DNA of 12,110 bases from a bacterium (GTDB lineage: Bacteria; Ratteibacteria; UBA8468; B48-G9; JAFGKM01): positions 1 to 12,110 of the forward strand of contig JAKPNC010000181.1 of assembly GCA_029548585.1 (NCBI GenBank), in the 5' to 3' direction. The notes under the pieces are model-generated. The model was not told the DNA's origin. It did not search any database and worked only from the letters and a program-made list of their open reading frames with translations. Below are positions 1 through 6,082 of this stretch, one piece after another (within the stretch, counting starts at the first letter, position 1; each line of letters opens with the position of its first letter). A program made the translations under genes and the position numbers.

Positions 1-1
1 A

Positions 2-370
2 AGCTACATGGGATACAGGTTTCAGGAGAAGCCTGATTATGCCAGGTCAAGGGTTGAATATAACAAGATCCTGGGAATGGAAGGCGTTACCGCCGATGAC
101 AAGGCAAAGGCAACATTTGGCGTAGGAGATGCTTTTGCCACCGAGAAGAAGTATGCTGAGGCGAGGGGAGAGTATGCCAAGGTAGTCAAGATGACGGATG
201 CAAAGCTGGATATGAGAGTTGAAGCCCAGTATAACATTGGTGCGGACTACAGGGCGGAAGGCAATTTTGACATGGCAAAGGCCGAGTGGGCGAAGATACT
301 CAAGATGGACGGAGTGTCTCCGGAATACAAGGAGAAGGTCGAACAGAGGATAAGGACGGTATACTGGTAA
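2..370 (+). CDS. TPR-repeat protein, C-terminal fragment (5' end outside window)
   Basis: The reading frame is open from the first base, so the ATG at 8 is probably internal. The visible 122 residues are helical and rich in Ala, Lys and Glu. They contain about two and a half tetratricopeptide-like units. The clearest run from the KATFGVGDAF segment through YAEARGEYAKV, then from EAQYNIGADY through FDMAKAEWAKI, with the usual small and aromatic residues at TPR positions. A second internal similarity is visible between NKILGMEGV and AKILKMDGV, about 80 residues apart, which fits repeat duplication. TPR arrays are protein-interaction scaffolds, and no enzymatic motif is present. Localisation cannot be judged without the N-terminus. 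The gene ends with TAA at 368-370 and a strong hairpin terminator follows, so it is the last gene of its transcript. The specific function is unknown. Confidence 0.8.
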   Translation, partial: SYMGYRFQEKPDYARSRVEYNKILGMEGVTADDKAKATFGVGDAFATEKKYAEARGEYAKVVKMTDAKLDMRVEAQYNIGADYRAEGNFDMAKAEWAKILKMDGVSPEYKEKVEQRIRTVYW

Positions 371-411
371 TTTCCATGAGATTTGCCGGAAACCTTTTTT
401 AAGTTGAAAAA

Positions 412-447
412 CCGGGGATGAAACCATTTCATCCCCGGGCTGTTTTT
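412..447 (+). terminator. Rho-independent terminator after the TPR gene
   Basis: The arms CCGGGGATGAAA (412-423) and TTTCATCCCCGG (427-438) pair perfectly over 12 bp around a 3-nt loop CCA, followed by GCTGTTTTT. It lies 41 nt after the TPR stop codon. The ATG at 418 that opens the longest rarA reading frame lies inside the left arm, which argues against its use as a start. Confidence 0.88.
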
Positions 448-468
448 GGGAACCGTCCGGGCAGGAAA

Positions 469-1854
469 ATGAAAGAACTCTTCAATACCCCCGAAGAAGC
501 CGGGAACAAGTTTGCCGGGACCCGGCCCCTTTCTTCAAGAATGCGTCCCCGGAGCCTCGATGAATTTTACGGGCAGAAACACATTCTCGGGGAGAAAGGC
601 ATTCTAAGGAAAATAATAGAGAAGGACAGGATCCCATCGATGATCCTTTACGGTCCGCCCGGGTGCGGCAAGACTGCTTTTGCCATGCTCCTGTCAGGGC
701 ATACAAACAATTATTTCCAACACCTCAACGCCGTTACCGCCACGGTTTCGGATGTAAGGGAAGTCATATCTGCCGCAAGGCACAGGATAGACTCTTCAGG
801 CAAGAGGACGATCCTTTTCCTCGACGAAATAGCCCATTTTAACAAGCTCCAGCAGGATGCGTTGATGAAGGACGTAGAGGAAGGCGTCATAATCCTTGTC
901 GGGGCAACCACCCATAATCCTTTTTTTTACATCAATACGCCCCTCTTGTCGAGATCCAGGATTTTCCAGTTTAAACCCCTTTCCGAAGAGGATCTCAGGG
1001 AACTTCTCCTGAAAGCTGTAACGGACCACGAAAGGGGGCTGGGCGGGATGTCGCTGAGGATTACGGATGAAGCCATTGAATATATCGTAAAGAGCAGCGA
1101 AGGAGACGCAAGGCGCGCCCTTAACGCTCTTGAGCTTTCTGCCACCGCAGGTATCGAAGGTATCGACGGAACAGTTTTGATAGACCTGGATGTCGCAAGG
1201 GAAACTCTCCAGGAAAAATCTCTCACTTATGACAGGGCAGGAGATCAGCATTACGATACCATATCTGCATTTATCAAGAGTATGCGCGGTTCGGATCCCG
1301 ATGCGGCGGTTTACTGGCTTGCAAAGATGATCGCATCGGGAGAGGACCCAAGGTTCATAGCCAGGAGAATCCTGATATGCGCATCCGAGGATGTCGGCAA
1401 CGCAGATCCCCAGGCCCTTATCGTTGCGGAATCGTGCTTCAGGGCGGTGGAACTTCTCGGGATGCCCGAGGGAAGGATCGTGCTTGCCCAGGCGGCAATA
1501 TATGTCTCGACAGCTCCCAAGAGCAATTCTTCCTACAAGGCGATAGACAAGGCCCTCAGGGATTTGGAGAAAGAAGAACCGATGAGGGTTCCTGCCCACC
1601 TTCAAAGCACAGGATACAGCGGAGCCGGCAAGCTCGGGAAAGGAGAAGGTTACTTATATCCTCACGATTTCCCGGGACACTACGTCTTTCAGGAATATAT
1701 GCCTTCGCCCCGGAAGTATTACATTCCTTCCGACTCGGGACAAGAAAAGAGGATAAGCTTTTTCCTGAACCATATAGAGAGGCTTAAAAGGGATAGTGAA
1801 AAGAAAAATAAGAAGGGATTACCTCAGGAGAAGAAAGGATCTCAGCCGGGATGA
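469..1854 (+). CDS. rarA: Replication-associated recombination protein A (RarA/MgsA AAA+ ATPase)
   Basis: This is a 461-aa AAA+ ATPase of the RarA/MgsA/WRNIP1 family, which acts at stalled replication forks with single-strand binding protein and is related to clamp-loader subunits and RuvB. Visible motifs are the family N-terminal block PLSSRMRPRSLDEF (20-33), Walker A GPPGCGKT (62-69), Walker B ILFLDE (115-120), sensor 1 GATTHN (145-150), an arginine-finger segment LLSRSR (159-164), and sensor 2 GDARRALNALE (212-222). The C-terminal tetramerisation region has the hallmark SEDVGNADPQAL (from about 306). Length matches the family. The ATG at 469 is preferred over 418: 418 sits in the upstream terminator stem, and 469 leaves about 20 residues before the conserved block, as in homologues. 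The AGGAAA just upstream is closer than usual. Two motif positions differ from the usual form: DEIAHF instead of DEIHRF, and THN instead of TEN. The basic C-terminal tail overlaps the next gene. Confidence 0.93.
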   Translation: MKELFNTPEEAGNKFAGTRPLSSRMRPRSLDEFYGQKHILGEKGILRKIIEKDRIPSMILYGPPGCGKTAFAMLLSGHTNNYFQHLNAVTATVSDVREVISAARHRIDSSGKRTILFLDEIAHFNKLQQDALMKDVEEGVIILVGATTHNPFFYINTPLLSRSRIFQFKPLSEEDLRELLLKAVTDHERGLGGMSLRITDEAIEYIVKSSEGDARRALNALELSATAGIEGIDGTVLIDLDVARETLQEKSLTYDRAGDQHYDTISAFIKSMRGSDPDAAVYWLAKMIASGEDPRFIARRILICASEDVGNADPQALIVAESCFRAVELLGMPEGRIVLAQAAIYVSTAPKSNSSYKAIDKALRDLEKEEPMRVPAHLQSTGYSGAGKLGKGEGYLYPHDFPGHYVFQEYMPSPRKYYIPSDSGQEKRISFFLNHIERLKRDSEKKNKKGLPQEKKGSQPG

Positions 1855-2359
1855 ATGGCGGGAAAAAAGCATCCTCATCCAGGAGAGGATCCTTTCAGGC
1901 AGTTTTTACAAGGATGCCCGTTCCCTGCTTGTTTACGCTCATTTTGACAGGGAGGTTATGACAGACCTCATTATCGGTGACGCCCTTTCTTCGGGCAAGG
2001 TTCTTTGCTTGCCTTTCAACGATATGGAGAAGAGGACCATTATACCTTCGGTTCTCTCATCCCCTGAAGAAATTGACAGGAAGGGCAGCATTCCCGGTCC
2101 TTCGTTCCTGAGGCCTTTCCCTGCCGGAGACCTTGACCTGGTGTTGCTCCCGGGAGTGGCGTATGACGTTCACGGAAACAGGATAGGTATGGGCGGAGGT
2201 TTTTTCGACAGGTTTCTTAAAAAAGTTAATTCCGGTATAATAAGAACCGCCCTGGCTTTCGATTTCCAGGTTGTGGAGGGATTCCTTCCATCCGACGAAT
2301 GGGATGAGAAGGTCGTGATGATCGTAACTGAAAAGAGAATTATAAAAGTTCAGGTATGA
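1796..2359 (+). CDS. 5-formyltetrahydrofolate cyclo-ligase
   Basis: This is a 187-aa protein of the 5-formyl-THF cyclo-ligase (MTHFS, YgfA/FAU1) family. The enzyme uses ATP to convert 5-formyltetrahydrofolate to 5,10-methenyltetrahydrofolate in the cytoplasmic one-carbon pool. The N-terminus is the typical basic helix (KRKIRRDYLRRRKDL) used in ATP binding. The diagnostic signature PGVAYDVHGNRIGMGGGFFD lies at 119-138, followed by RFL. Length is normal for the family. The start is a GTG at 1796. It is the only plausible start, because an in-frame TAG lies at 1775-1777 and the basic helix begins right after the GTG. A purine stretch AAAGGGA sits immediately upstream at short spacing. The gene overlaps rarA by 59 nt in another frame, so the two are probably translationally coupled. 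The family is certain and the exact start slightly less so. Confidence 0.93.
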   Translation: MKRKIRRDYLRRRKDLSRDEWREKSILIQERILSGSFYKDARSLLVYAHFDREVMTDLIIGDALSSGKVLCLPFNDMEKRTIIPSVLSSPEEIDRKGSIPGPSFLRPFPAGDLDLVLLPGVAYDVHGNRIGMGGGFFDRFLKKVNSGIIRTALAFDFQVVEGFLPSDEWDEKVVMIVTEKRIIKVQV

Positions 2360-2560
2360 TTGGGGAAGAAAAGGTTTTCAGCTTTCCGTGAGCCTGAATG
2401 CCGGTAGAAAATAAACGGCGGTTGTGTCAAGGAAGAGATCCTGAGCAGAGACAACTCAGGGTGACAAAGCGGGGAGATCCTTAAACCATAAAAGAGTGAG
2501 AGAAACACGGCTTATATCATAGCCAAATCCGGCATAACCTGAACGGCAAAAGGAGAAAAA
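2360..2560. other. Intergenic region upstream of trxA
   Basis: This 201-nt gap has no ORF of interest and no convincing -35/-10 pair on the + strand. It contains an inverted repeat at 2438-2462 (listed separately). It also contains a near-palindrome GGCTTATATCATAGCC at 2509-2524, which could be an operator or part of a weak promoter (TATATC at 2513-2518, no good -35). The thioredoxin promoter must lie here if trxA is not co-transcribed with the folate gene. Confidence 0.5.
2438..2462. repeat. Short inverted repeat, resembles a widespread dispersed intergenic motif
   Basis: ATCCTGAG (2438-2445) pairs with CTCAGGGT (2455-2462) around a 9-nt loop, with one G-T pair, and is followed by GACAAAGC. 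No T-run follows, so it is not a standard terminator. From memory, motifs of the form 'cctgag...ctcagggtgaca' occur as scattered intergenic repeats in many bacterial genomes. That resemblance is unverified here. Confidence 0.4.
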
Positions 2561-2908
2561 ATGGCAGAGAATAAAGAATTGACAGATAATCCAGGAAGCC
2601 CGCTTCACATAACTGACGGCAATTTTGAGGAAGCCCTGAAAAAGTACAGCCTTTTCGTGGTCGATTTCTGGGCGGCATGGTGCGGCCCGTGCAGGATGAT
2701 AGCCCCCACGGTAGAGAAACTTGCGGAGAAACACCAGGGCAAAGTTGTTTTCGGAAAGATGAACGTTGATGAGAATGAATCAACTCCCGCAAAGTTTAAT
2801 ATCATGTCCATACCCACTCTGATTATTTTCAGGGATGGGAAAGAAGTTGACAAGATAGTGGGAGTGGTTCCCGAAAAGACCATTGAAGAGAAGATATTAG
2901 GCAGTTGA
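2561..2908 (+). CDS. trxA: Thioredoxin
   Basis: This is a 115-aa thioredoxin, a cytoplasmic protein-disulfide reductase normally recycled by thioredoxin reductase. The active site WCGPC is at 40-44 (reactive Cys41 and Cys44) within DFWAAWCGPCRM. The buried acidic residue corresponding to E. coli Asp26 is Asp35. The cis-proline loop SIPT is present with Pro85, and the usual IFRDGKEVDKIVG strand-turn follows. Compared with E. coli Trx (about 109 aa) there is a short polar N-terminal extension (MAENKELTDNPGS) and no signal peptide. The start ATG at 2561 is supported by AGGAG at 2551-2555 with 5-nt spacing. The gene ends with TGA 8 nt before the stop of the convergent AMMECR1 gene. No hairpin terminator is visible between them, so the two transcripts probably overlap. 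No thioredoxin reductase gene is in the window. Confidence 0.96.
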   Translation: MAENKELTDNPGSPLHITDGNFEEALKKYSLFVVDFWAAWCGPCRMIAPTVEKLAEKHQGKVVFGKMNVDENESTPAKFNIMSIPTLIIFRDGKEVDKIVGVVPEKTIEEKILGS

Positions 2909-2916
2909 ACGGCGTC

Positions 2917-3459
2917 CTATTCCGAGAATACTTCGGCCTGGAAAGTGAATATTTCCGTTTCCTTTTCTTTCCAGGCCCTTGCGGGCAGGCCGGCCTTGTG
3001 AAGGCAGAGGTTGTCCATGAATTCTTCCTTTGTCCACCCTGTTTCTTCCGCAACCTGCGGCAGAAAGACTCCCTGCGACATGCCTCTTTTCACTATGACG
3101 CCGTCCCTGCCGAGGGTAATCTCCCGGGTATCTGAAATCTTTTCCGGGACTGTGAGCGCAGATATCTCTATAATTATTTCCTTCATTTCAGCAGGTTCTA
3201 CCGGGGAAAATCTCGGGTCTCCCGTAGCTGAATGGACGGCCATCTCCCTTACGGCTTTTGCGAGGGGTTTGACAGGTTCGATGTATCCTATGCAGCCCCT
3301 CAGGCGCCCTTTCCTCTTCAGCGTGACAAATACCCCTCTCTTTTCCTGCAGAACGGGGTCTTCCGGGCCGGACATAACAAGTTTCTTTCCGCAGAGATGG
3401 GCTTCAATGGTCTCTCTCGCAATCCTCAAAAGGACCTTCTTCTGACTGTCTGTAAGCAT
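2917..3459 (-). CDS. AMMECR1-domain protein (AmmeMemoRadiSam protein A-like)
   Basis: This 180-aa protein consists of one AMMECR1 domain. It shows the signature LRGCIGYI (53-60), DPRFSPV (81-87), the segment KRGMSQGVFLPQVAEETGW (124-142), and the C-terminal CLHKAGLP (152-159). The domain is conserved in bacteria, archaea and eukaryotes and its biochemical role is not settled. In many bacteria it is fused or adjacent to a Memo-family protein and a radical SAM enzyme, but neither partner is present in this window. ATG at 3459 is preceded by GAGG at good spacing on the - strand. Only 16 nt separate it from the upstream dehydrogenase stop, so it is the last gene of a three-gene operon. No signal peptide is seen, so it is probably cytoplasmic. 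Confidence 0.92.
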   Translation of the reverse strand: MLTDSQKKVLLRIARETIEAHLCGKKLVMSGPEDPVLQEKRGVFVTLKRKGRLRGCIGYIEPVKPLAKAVREMAVHSATGDPRFSPVEPAEMKEIIIEISALTVPEKISDTREITLGRDGVIVKRGMSQGVFLPQVAEETGWTKEEFMDNLCLHKAGLPARAWKEKETEIFTFQAEVFSE

Positions 3460-3475
3460 TCTTTTTTCCTCGCAT

Positions 3476-4507
3476 TCAGAAAAGAATCATGTTTTTCAGT
3501 CCCTGTCTTTTTTCCGTGGAATATATCGCTTCCATTATGCCGGAAAGGGGAAATCTTCTGCTTATATAATCCTTTCCGTTTATCTTTCCAAGGCTCAGCG
3601 CCGATAGGGCCTGCCTGTTGTGGCCCGGAGAAGAACCGTAACTTCCCACCAGGCGGCGCTCCCCGTGCTGAATCATCTCCGGGCTGCCTTCCAGCTGATC
3701 TTCTTTGTATCCCCCGAAAAGGTTGACCGTTCCCCTGGGGGCAACCAGTTCAAGCGGCCTGATTCCGGGAGCCGCGGATCCGGAGACAACCATGACATGG
3801 TCGGCAAGCCTTCCGCTGTTTGATTCTCTTATAACCTGTTCGGCATTTTCGGTGCAAGGGTTGATATAGGCGGAGGCTTTAGTAAAGCCGGCAGTCCTGA
3901 GCCTTTCAACGTCGGTATCGCATATGAATACTTTTTCAGCCCCCATCTGAACCGACATCTGTGAATGGAAACAACCCATGGGACCGGAACCTATGATGAG
4001 GATGCTTTCTCCCTCCCGGAAGCTGCTGCGCTCAAGGCCGTTAATAACGCAGGCCAGGGGTTCTGCAAGGGCGGCCTCCTCCCATGAAAGGTTTTCGGGG
4101 ATCTTGTTGACACAACCGCTGGAGATGAAAAATTCCGGTACGAGCATATACTCCGCAAAGCCCCCGTGGTAGTGGCAGCTGACCACCTGAAGGTTTTCGC
4201 ACATAGTTTCGATATTTTTCACGCATGAAAAACATTTTCCGCACGGTATGGCTGCTGCGACCTGGACCCTGTCCCCTGCGGAAAAAGATTTCACACCGCT
4301 GCCTGTTTCCGCAACCTCTCCTGCAAGCTCGTGTCCCAGTATGCGGGGATACCTGATGAAGCGGTGTCCATGCCGGTAAGTTTTTACGTCCGTTCCGCAT
4401 ACGCTGCAGGCTCGGATCTTTATGACCATGTCATTCTTTCCCGGTACGGGAGCGGGAAAATCGCAGTAATCAAGGTTTTCAATTCCCTTCAAAACGGCCG
4501 CTTTCAA
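3476..4507 (-). CDS. Zinc-dependent medium-chain alcohol/polyol dehydrogenase
   Basis: This 343-aa protein belongs to the MDR superfamily and resembles the sorbitol/threonine dehydrogenase branch. Such enzymes oxidise a secondary alcohol to a ketone with NAD(P). Catalytic zinc ligands are Cys37 (in CSVCGTD), His59-Glu60 (GHE) and probably Glu149 (AEP). The structural zinc site is Cys89, Cys92, Cys95 and Cys103. The Rossmann motif GSGPMG is at 173-178, and Asp197/Asp199 at the end of the second strand suggest NAD rather than NADP. The start is TTG at 4507, supported by AAAGGAG about 6 nt upstream and by MKAAVLKG, a standard MDR N-terminus. It lies 87 nt after the ceramidase-domain gene and 16 nt before the AMMECR1 gene. 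The substrate is unknown, and the neighbour suggests a hydroxylated product of that hydrolase. Confidence 0.92.
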   Translation of the reverse strand: MKAAVLKGIENLDYCDFPAPVPGKNDMVIKIRACSVCGTDVKTYRHGHRFIRYPRILGHELAGEVAETGSGVKSFSAGDRVQVAAAIPCGKCFSCVKNIETMCENLQVVSCHYHGGFAEYMLVPEFFISSGCVNKIPENLSWEEAALAEPLACVINGLERSSFREGESILIIGSGPMGCFHSQMSVQMGAEKVFICDTDVERLRTAGFTKASAYINPCTENAEQVIRESNSGRLADHVMVVSGSAAPGIRPLELVAPRGTVNLFGGYKEDQLEGSPEMIQHGERRLVGSYGSSPGHNRQALSALSLGKINGKDYISRRFPLSGIMEAIYSTEKRQGLKNMILF

Positions 4508-4594
4508 CTTTGTCTCCTTTTATCGTTTCCTTTTTGTAAAGGTACGCCCGTTATAAGGAATGTCCGTGCGGATGATCCCTTCTGCCGGGAAAAG

Positions 4595-5890
4595 TCATCT
4601 TATCGATTCAAGAAGGTTTATTGCTTTTTCCGCAATTATTTCTCCCCCTCCGCACGCAATCGGGGAGCTCACGGGTTCATATCCCTGTTGTTCATAAGCC
4701 TGCCTGTGAGCAATATATCCAAGGCAGTCGAGTCCCAGTTCGGTTATGAAGGTAAAAGGGAAAGGCGAATTCTTTTTTATATGCAGTCCGAGTTCCACGA
4801 AGTATTCCCCTGGAATGCTGATAAATGCGGCCTCACCTATCCTGAGGGCTGTTATTTCGGTTTCAACTTCTTCCTTGCCGAGTTGGGCAGCTTTAAGGAT
4901 TCCCAGACCTGAAAGGTATTCAAGGTTGTGGAGGCCGGGGGACTGGAATATGTTTTTTCTTGCCTTTTCGAGAGAAGATTCATCATATTTCTTCAAAGGC
5001 AGTTTTATCTGCATCCTTGCCGATCCTGTCTCAGCTTCCTGCTGGAAATTGTCAATCCTTGAAATGGCTTTAATAACTTCCGCTCCAAGAATTCTGCCTG
5101 TTCGTTCTGCAATATCAAAATACCTGCGCTCTTTCGGTTTTTTCATAAAGTTCATGCTGTTTATATCACCCATCGCTCCTGAAGTATATACGACACCGGT
5201 ATCTTTTCCGAGAGATTTCCTGACGGTTTTTCTCAATACGTCAGTTAAATCTGCAGATATGTTGTTTCCGCCAATATTGTCAAGGTGAAGGGCGAAATTG
5301 ACGGCTATGCCCCTGATATCTGTAAATTCCTCCCCGAAAGCCACGATGCCCACATCAGGATCTATGGGACCTACGGGTCCGACTATGTCGGGATGTCCCC
5401 TTTCGGGATTTGTTTTGATAGTTCCGTCCTTCATCATGTATCTCCTGTTGAAGGAGATGTTTTCTTCCCGCCCTTTTATCCAGGCAACCTTCGTTGATGT
5501 CAGTGCGCTGACCGCCTGTATGGCCGACGAACAGATTTGATAAGGAAGAATGGAGAGCCATCTTTCGTCCATGGCGTTTTCCCATCCGGGGAGCTCTGTC
5601 TTCATCATAACAGGACCCGTATGTGTATGGGTACCGCAAATTATAACGTTGTCTTCAGGGATCGATACCCTTTCTTTAAGAAGTTTTCTTGTTTCATTAA
5701 CAACTTTTCTGGTAACGCCTATGAGGTCGCATGAGATTAAGCATATTCTTTTTTTGCCGTCGTCAATGACCATCGCGTTTGCAAGGAGAGGATCGTGGAT
5801 GCTTTCGCTTTTCCTTGGGCGGAAATATCCCTGGAGGGCGCATCCGAGAGGAGGTGTTATGTCAACCGAACCAAAGCCTGCTTTTATCAT
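4595..5890 (-). CDS. Neutral/alkaline non-lysosomal ceramidase N-terminal domain protein
   Basis: This 431-aa protein matches the neutral ceramidase catalytic domain family (Pfam PF04734 by memory). Visible features are the family opening AGFGSVDITPPLG (4-16), GTHTHTGP (86-93, candidate zinc ligands His88 and His90), NFALHLDN with His202, SGAMGDINS (237-245), IPGEYFVELGLHIK (359-372), and GYIAHRQAYEQQGYEP (391-406). True secreted bacterial ceramidases are about 650 aa, with a signal peptide and a C-terminal Ig-like domain. Both are missing here, so this is probably a cytoplasmic zinc hydrolase with another amide or ester substrate, and 'ceramidase' should be read as a fold name only. ATG at 5890 has AGGAG 6 nt upstream. 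It is the first gene of the operon and is driven by the promoter at 5937-5965. Confidence 0.88.
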   Translation of the reverse strand: MIKAGFGSVDITPPLGCALQGYFRPRKSESIHDPLLANAMVIDDGKKRICLISCDLIGVTRKVVNETRKLLKERVSIPEDNVIICGTHTHTGPVMMKTELPGWENAMDERWLSILPYQICSSAIQAVSALTSTKVAWIKGREENISFNRRYMMKDGTIKTNPERGHPDIVGPVGPIDPDVGIVAFGEEFTDIRGIAVNFALHLDNIGGNNISADLTDVLRKTVRKSLGKDTGVVYTSGAMGDINSMNFMKKPKERRYFDIAERTGRILGAEVIKAISRIDNFQQEAETGSARMQIKLPLKKYDESSLEKARKNIFQSPGLHNLEYLSGLGILKAAQLGKEEVETEITALRIGEAAFISIPGEYFVELGLHIKKNSPFPFTFITELGLDCLGYIAHRQAYEQQGYEPVSSPIACGGGEIIAEKAINLLESIR

Positions 5891-5936
5891 TTTGTGCTCC
5901 TTTTTTTGATTTTAAAGGTACTTCTACGGTTGTTCC

Positions 5937-5965
5937 AGTATATCACAGAGAGTTTCTCAAATCAA
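5937..5965 (-). promoter_or_regulatory. Sigma-70-type promoter of the ceramidase-domain operon
   Basis: Read on the - strand, TTGATT (5965-5960) and TATACT (5942-5937) are separated by exactly 17 nt. The -10 box ends 46 nt before the start codon at 5890, giving a leader of about 40 nt with its own AGGAG. Confidence 0.75.
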
Positions 5966-5999
5966 CGTGAAAATCCAAAAGTATTTTTCCTTTCTGATT

Positions 6000-6027
6000 T
6001 TGAATTTACGCCAAATAGACTTAAAAT
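6000..6027 (+). promoter_or_regulatory. Promoter of the ankyrin gene
   Basis: TTGAAT (6000-6005) and TAAAAT (6022-6027) are 16 nt apart, and the -10 box ends 55 nt before the chosen start at 6083. Together with the opposing promoter at 5937-5965 this makes a compact divergent control region. Confidence 0.6.
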
Positions 6028-6082
6028 AAATGTTAAGCTTGCGTTGACTGGATATGAACCGATGTCAAAAAAGGAGATTAAG

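Noticed and set aside
796..1605. A 269-residue open frame on the - strand inside rarA
   Set aside because: The sense strand carries all RarA motifs. The antisense product has no recognisable motif, as expected for a shadow frame.
3011..3445. A 144-residue + strand frame opposite the AMMECR1 gene
   Set aside because: It is a Ser/Thr-rich shadow of the AMMECR1 coding strand without motif or RBS.
4529..4542. CCTTT...AAAGG hairpin between the dehydrogenase and ceramidase-domain genes
   Set aside because: It is a 5-bp stem without a T-run on the - strand, so it does not break the operon.
5795..6082. The 96-residue N-terminal extension of the ankyrin frame
   Set aside because: It lies antisense to the first codons of the ceramidase-domain gene and crosses both divergent promoters. 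The strong RBS and signal sequence are at 6071-6145.
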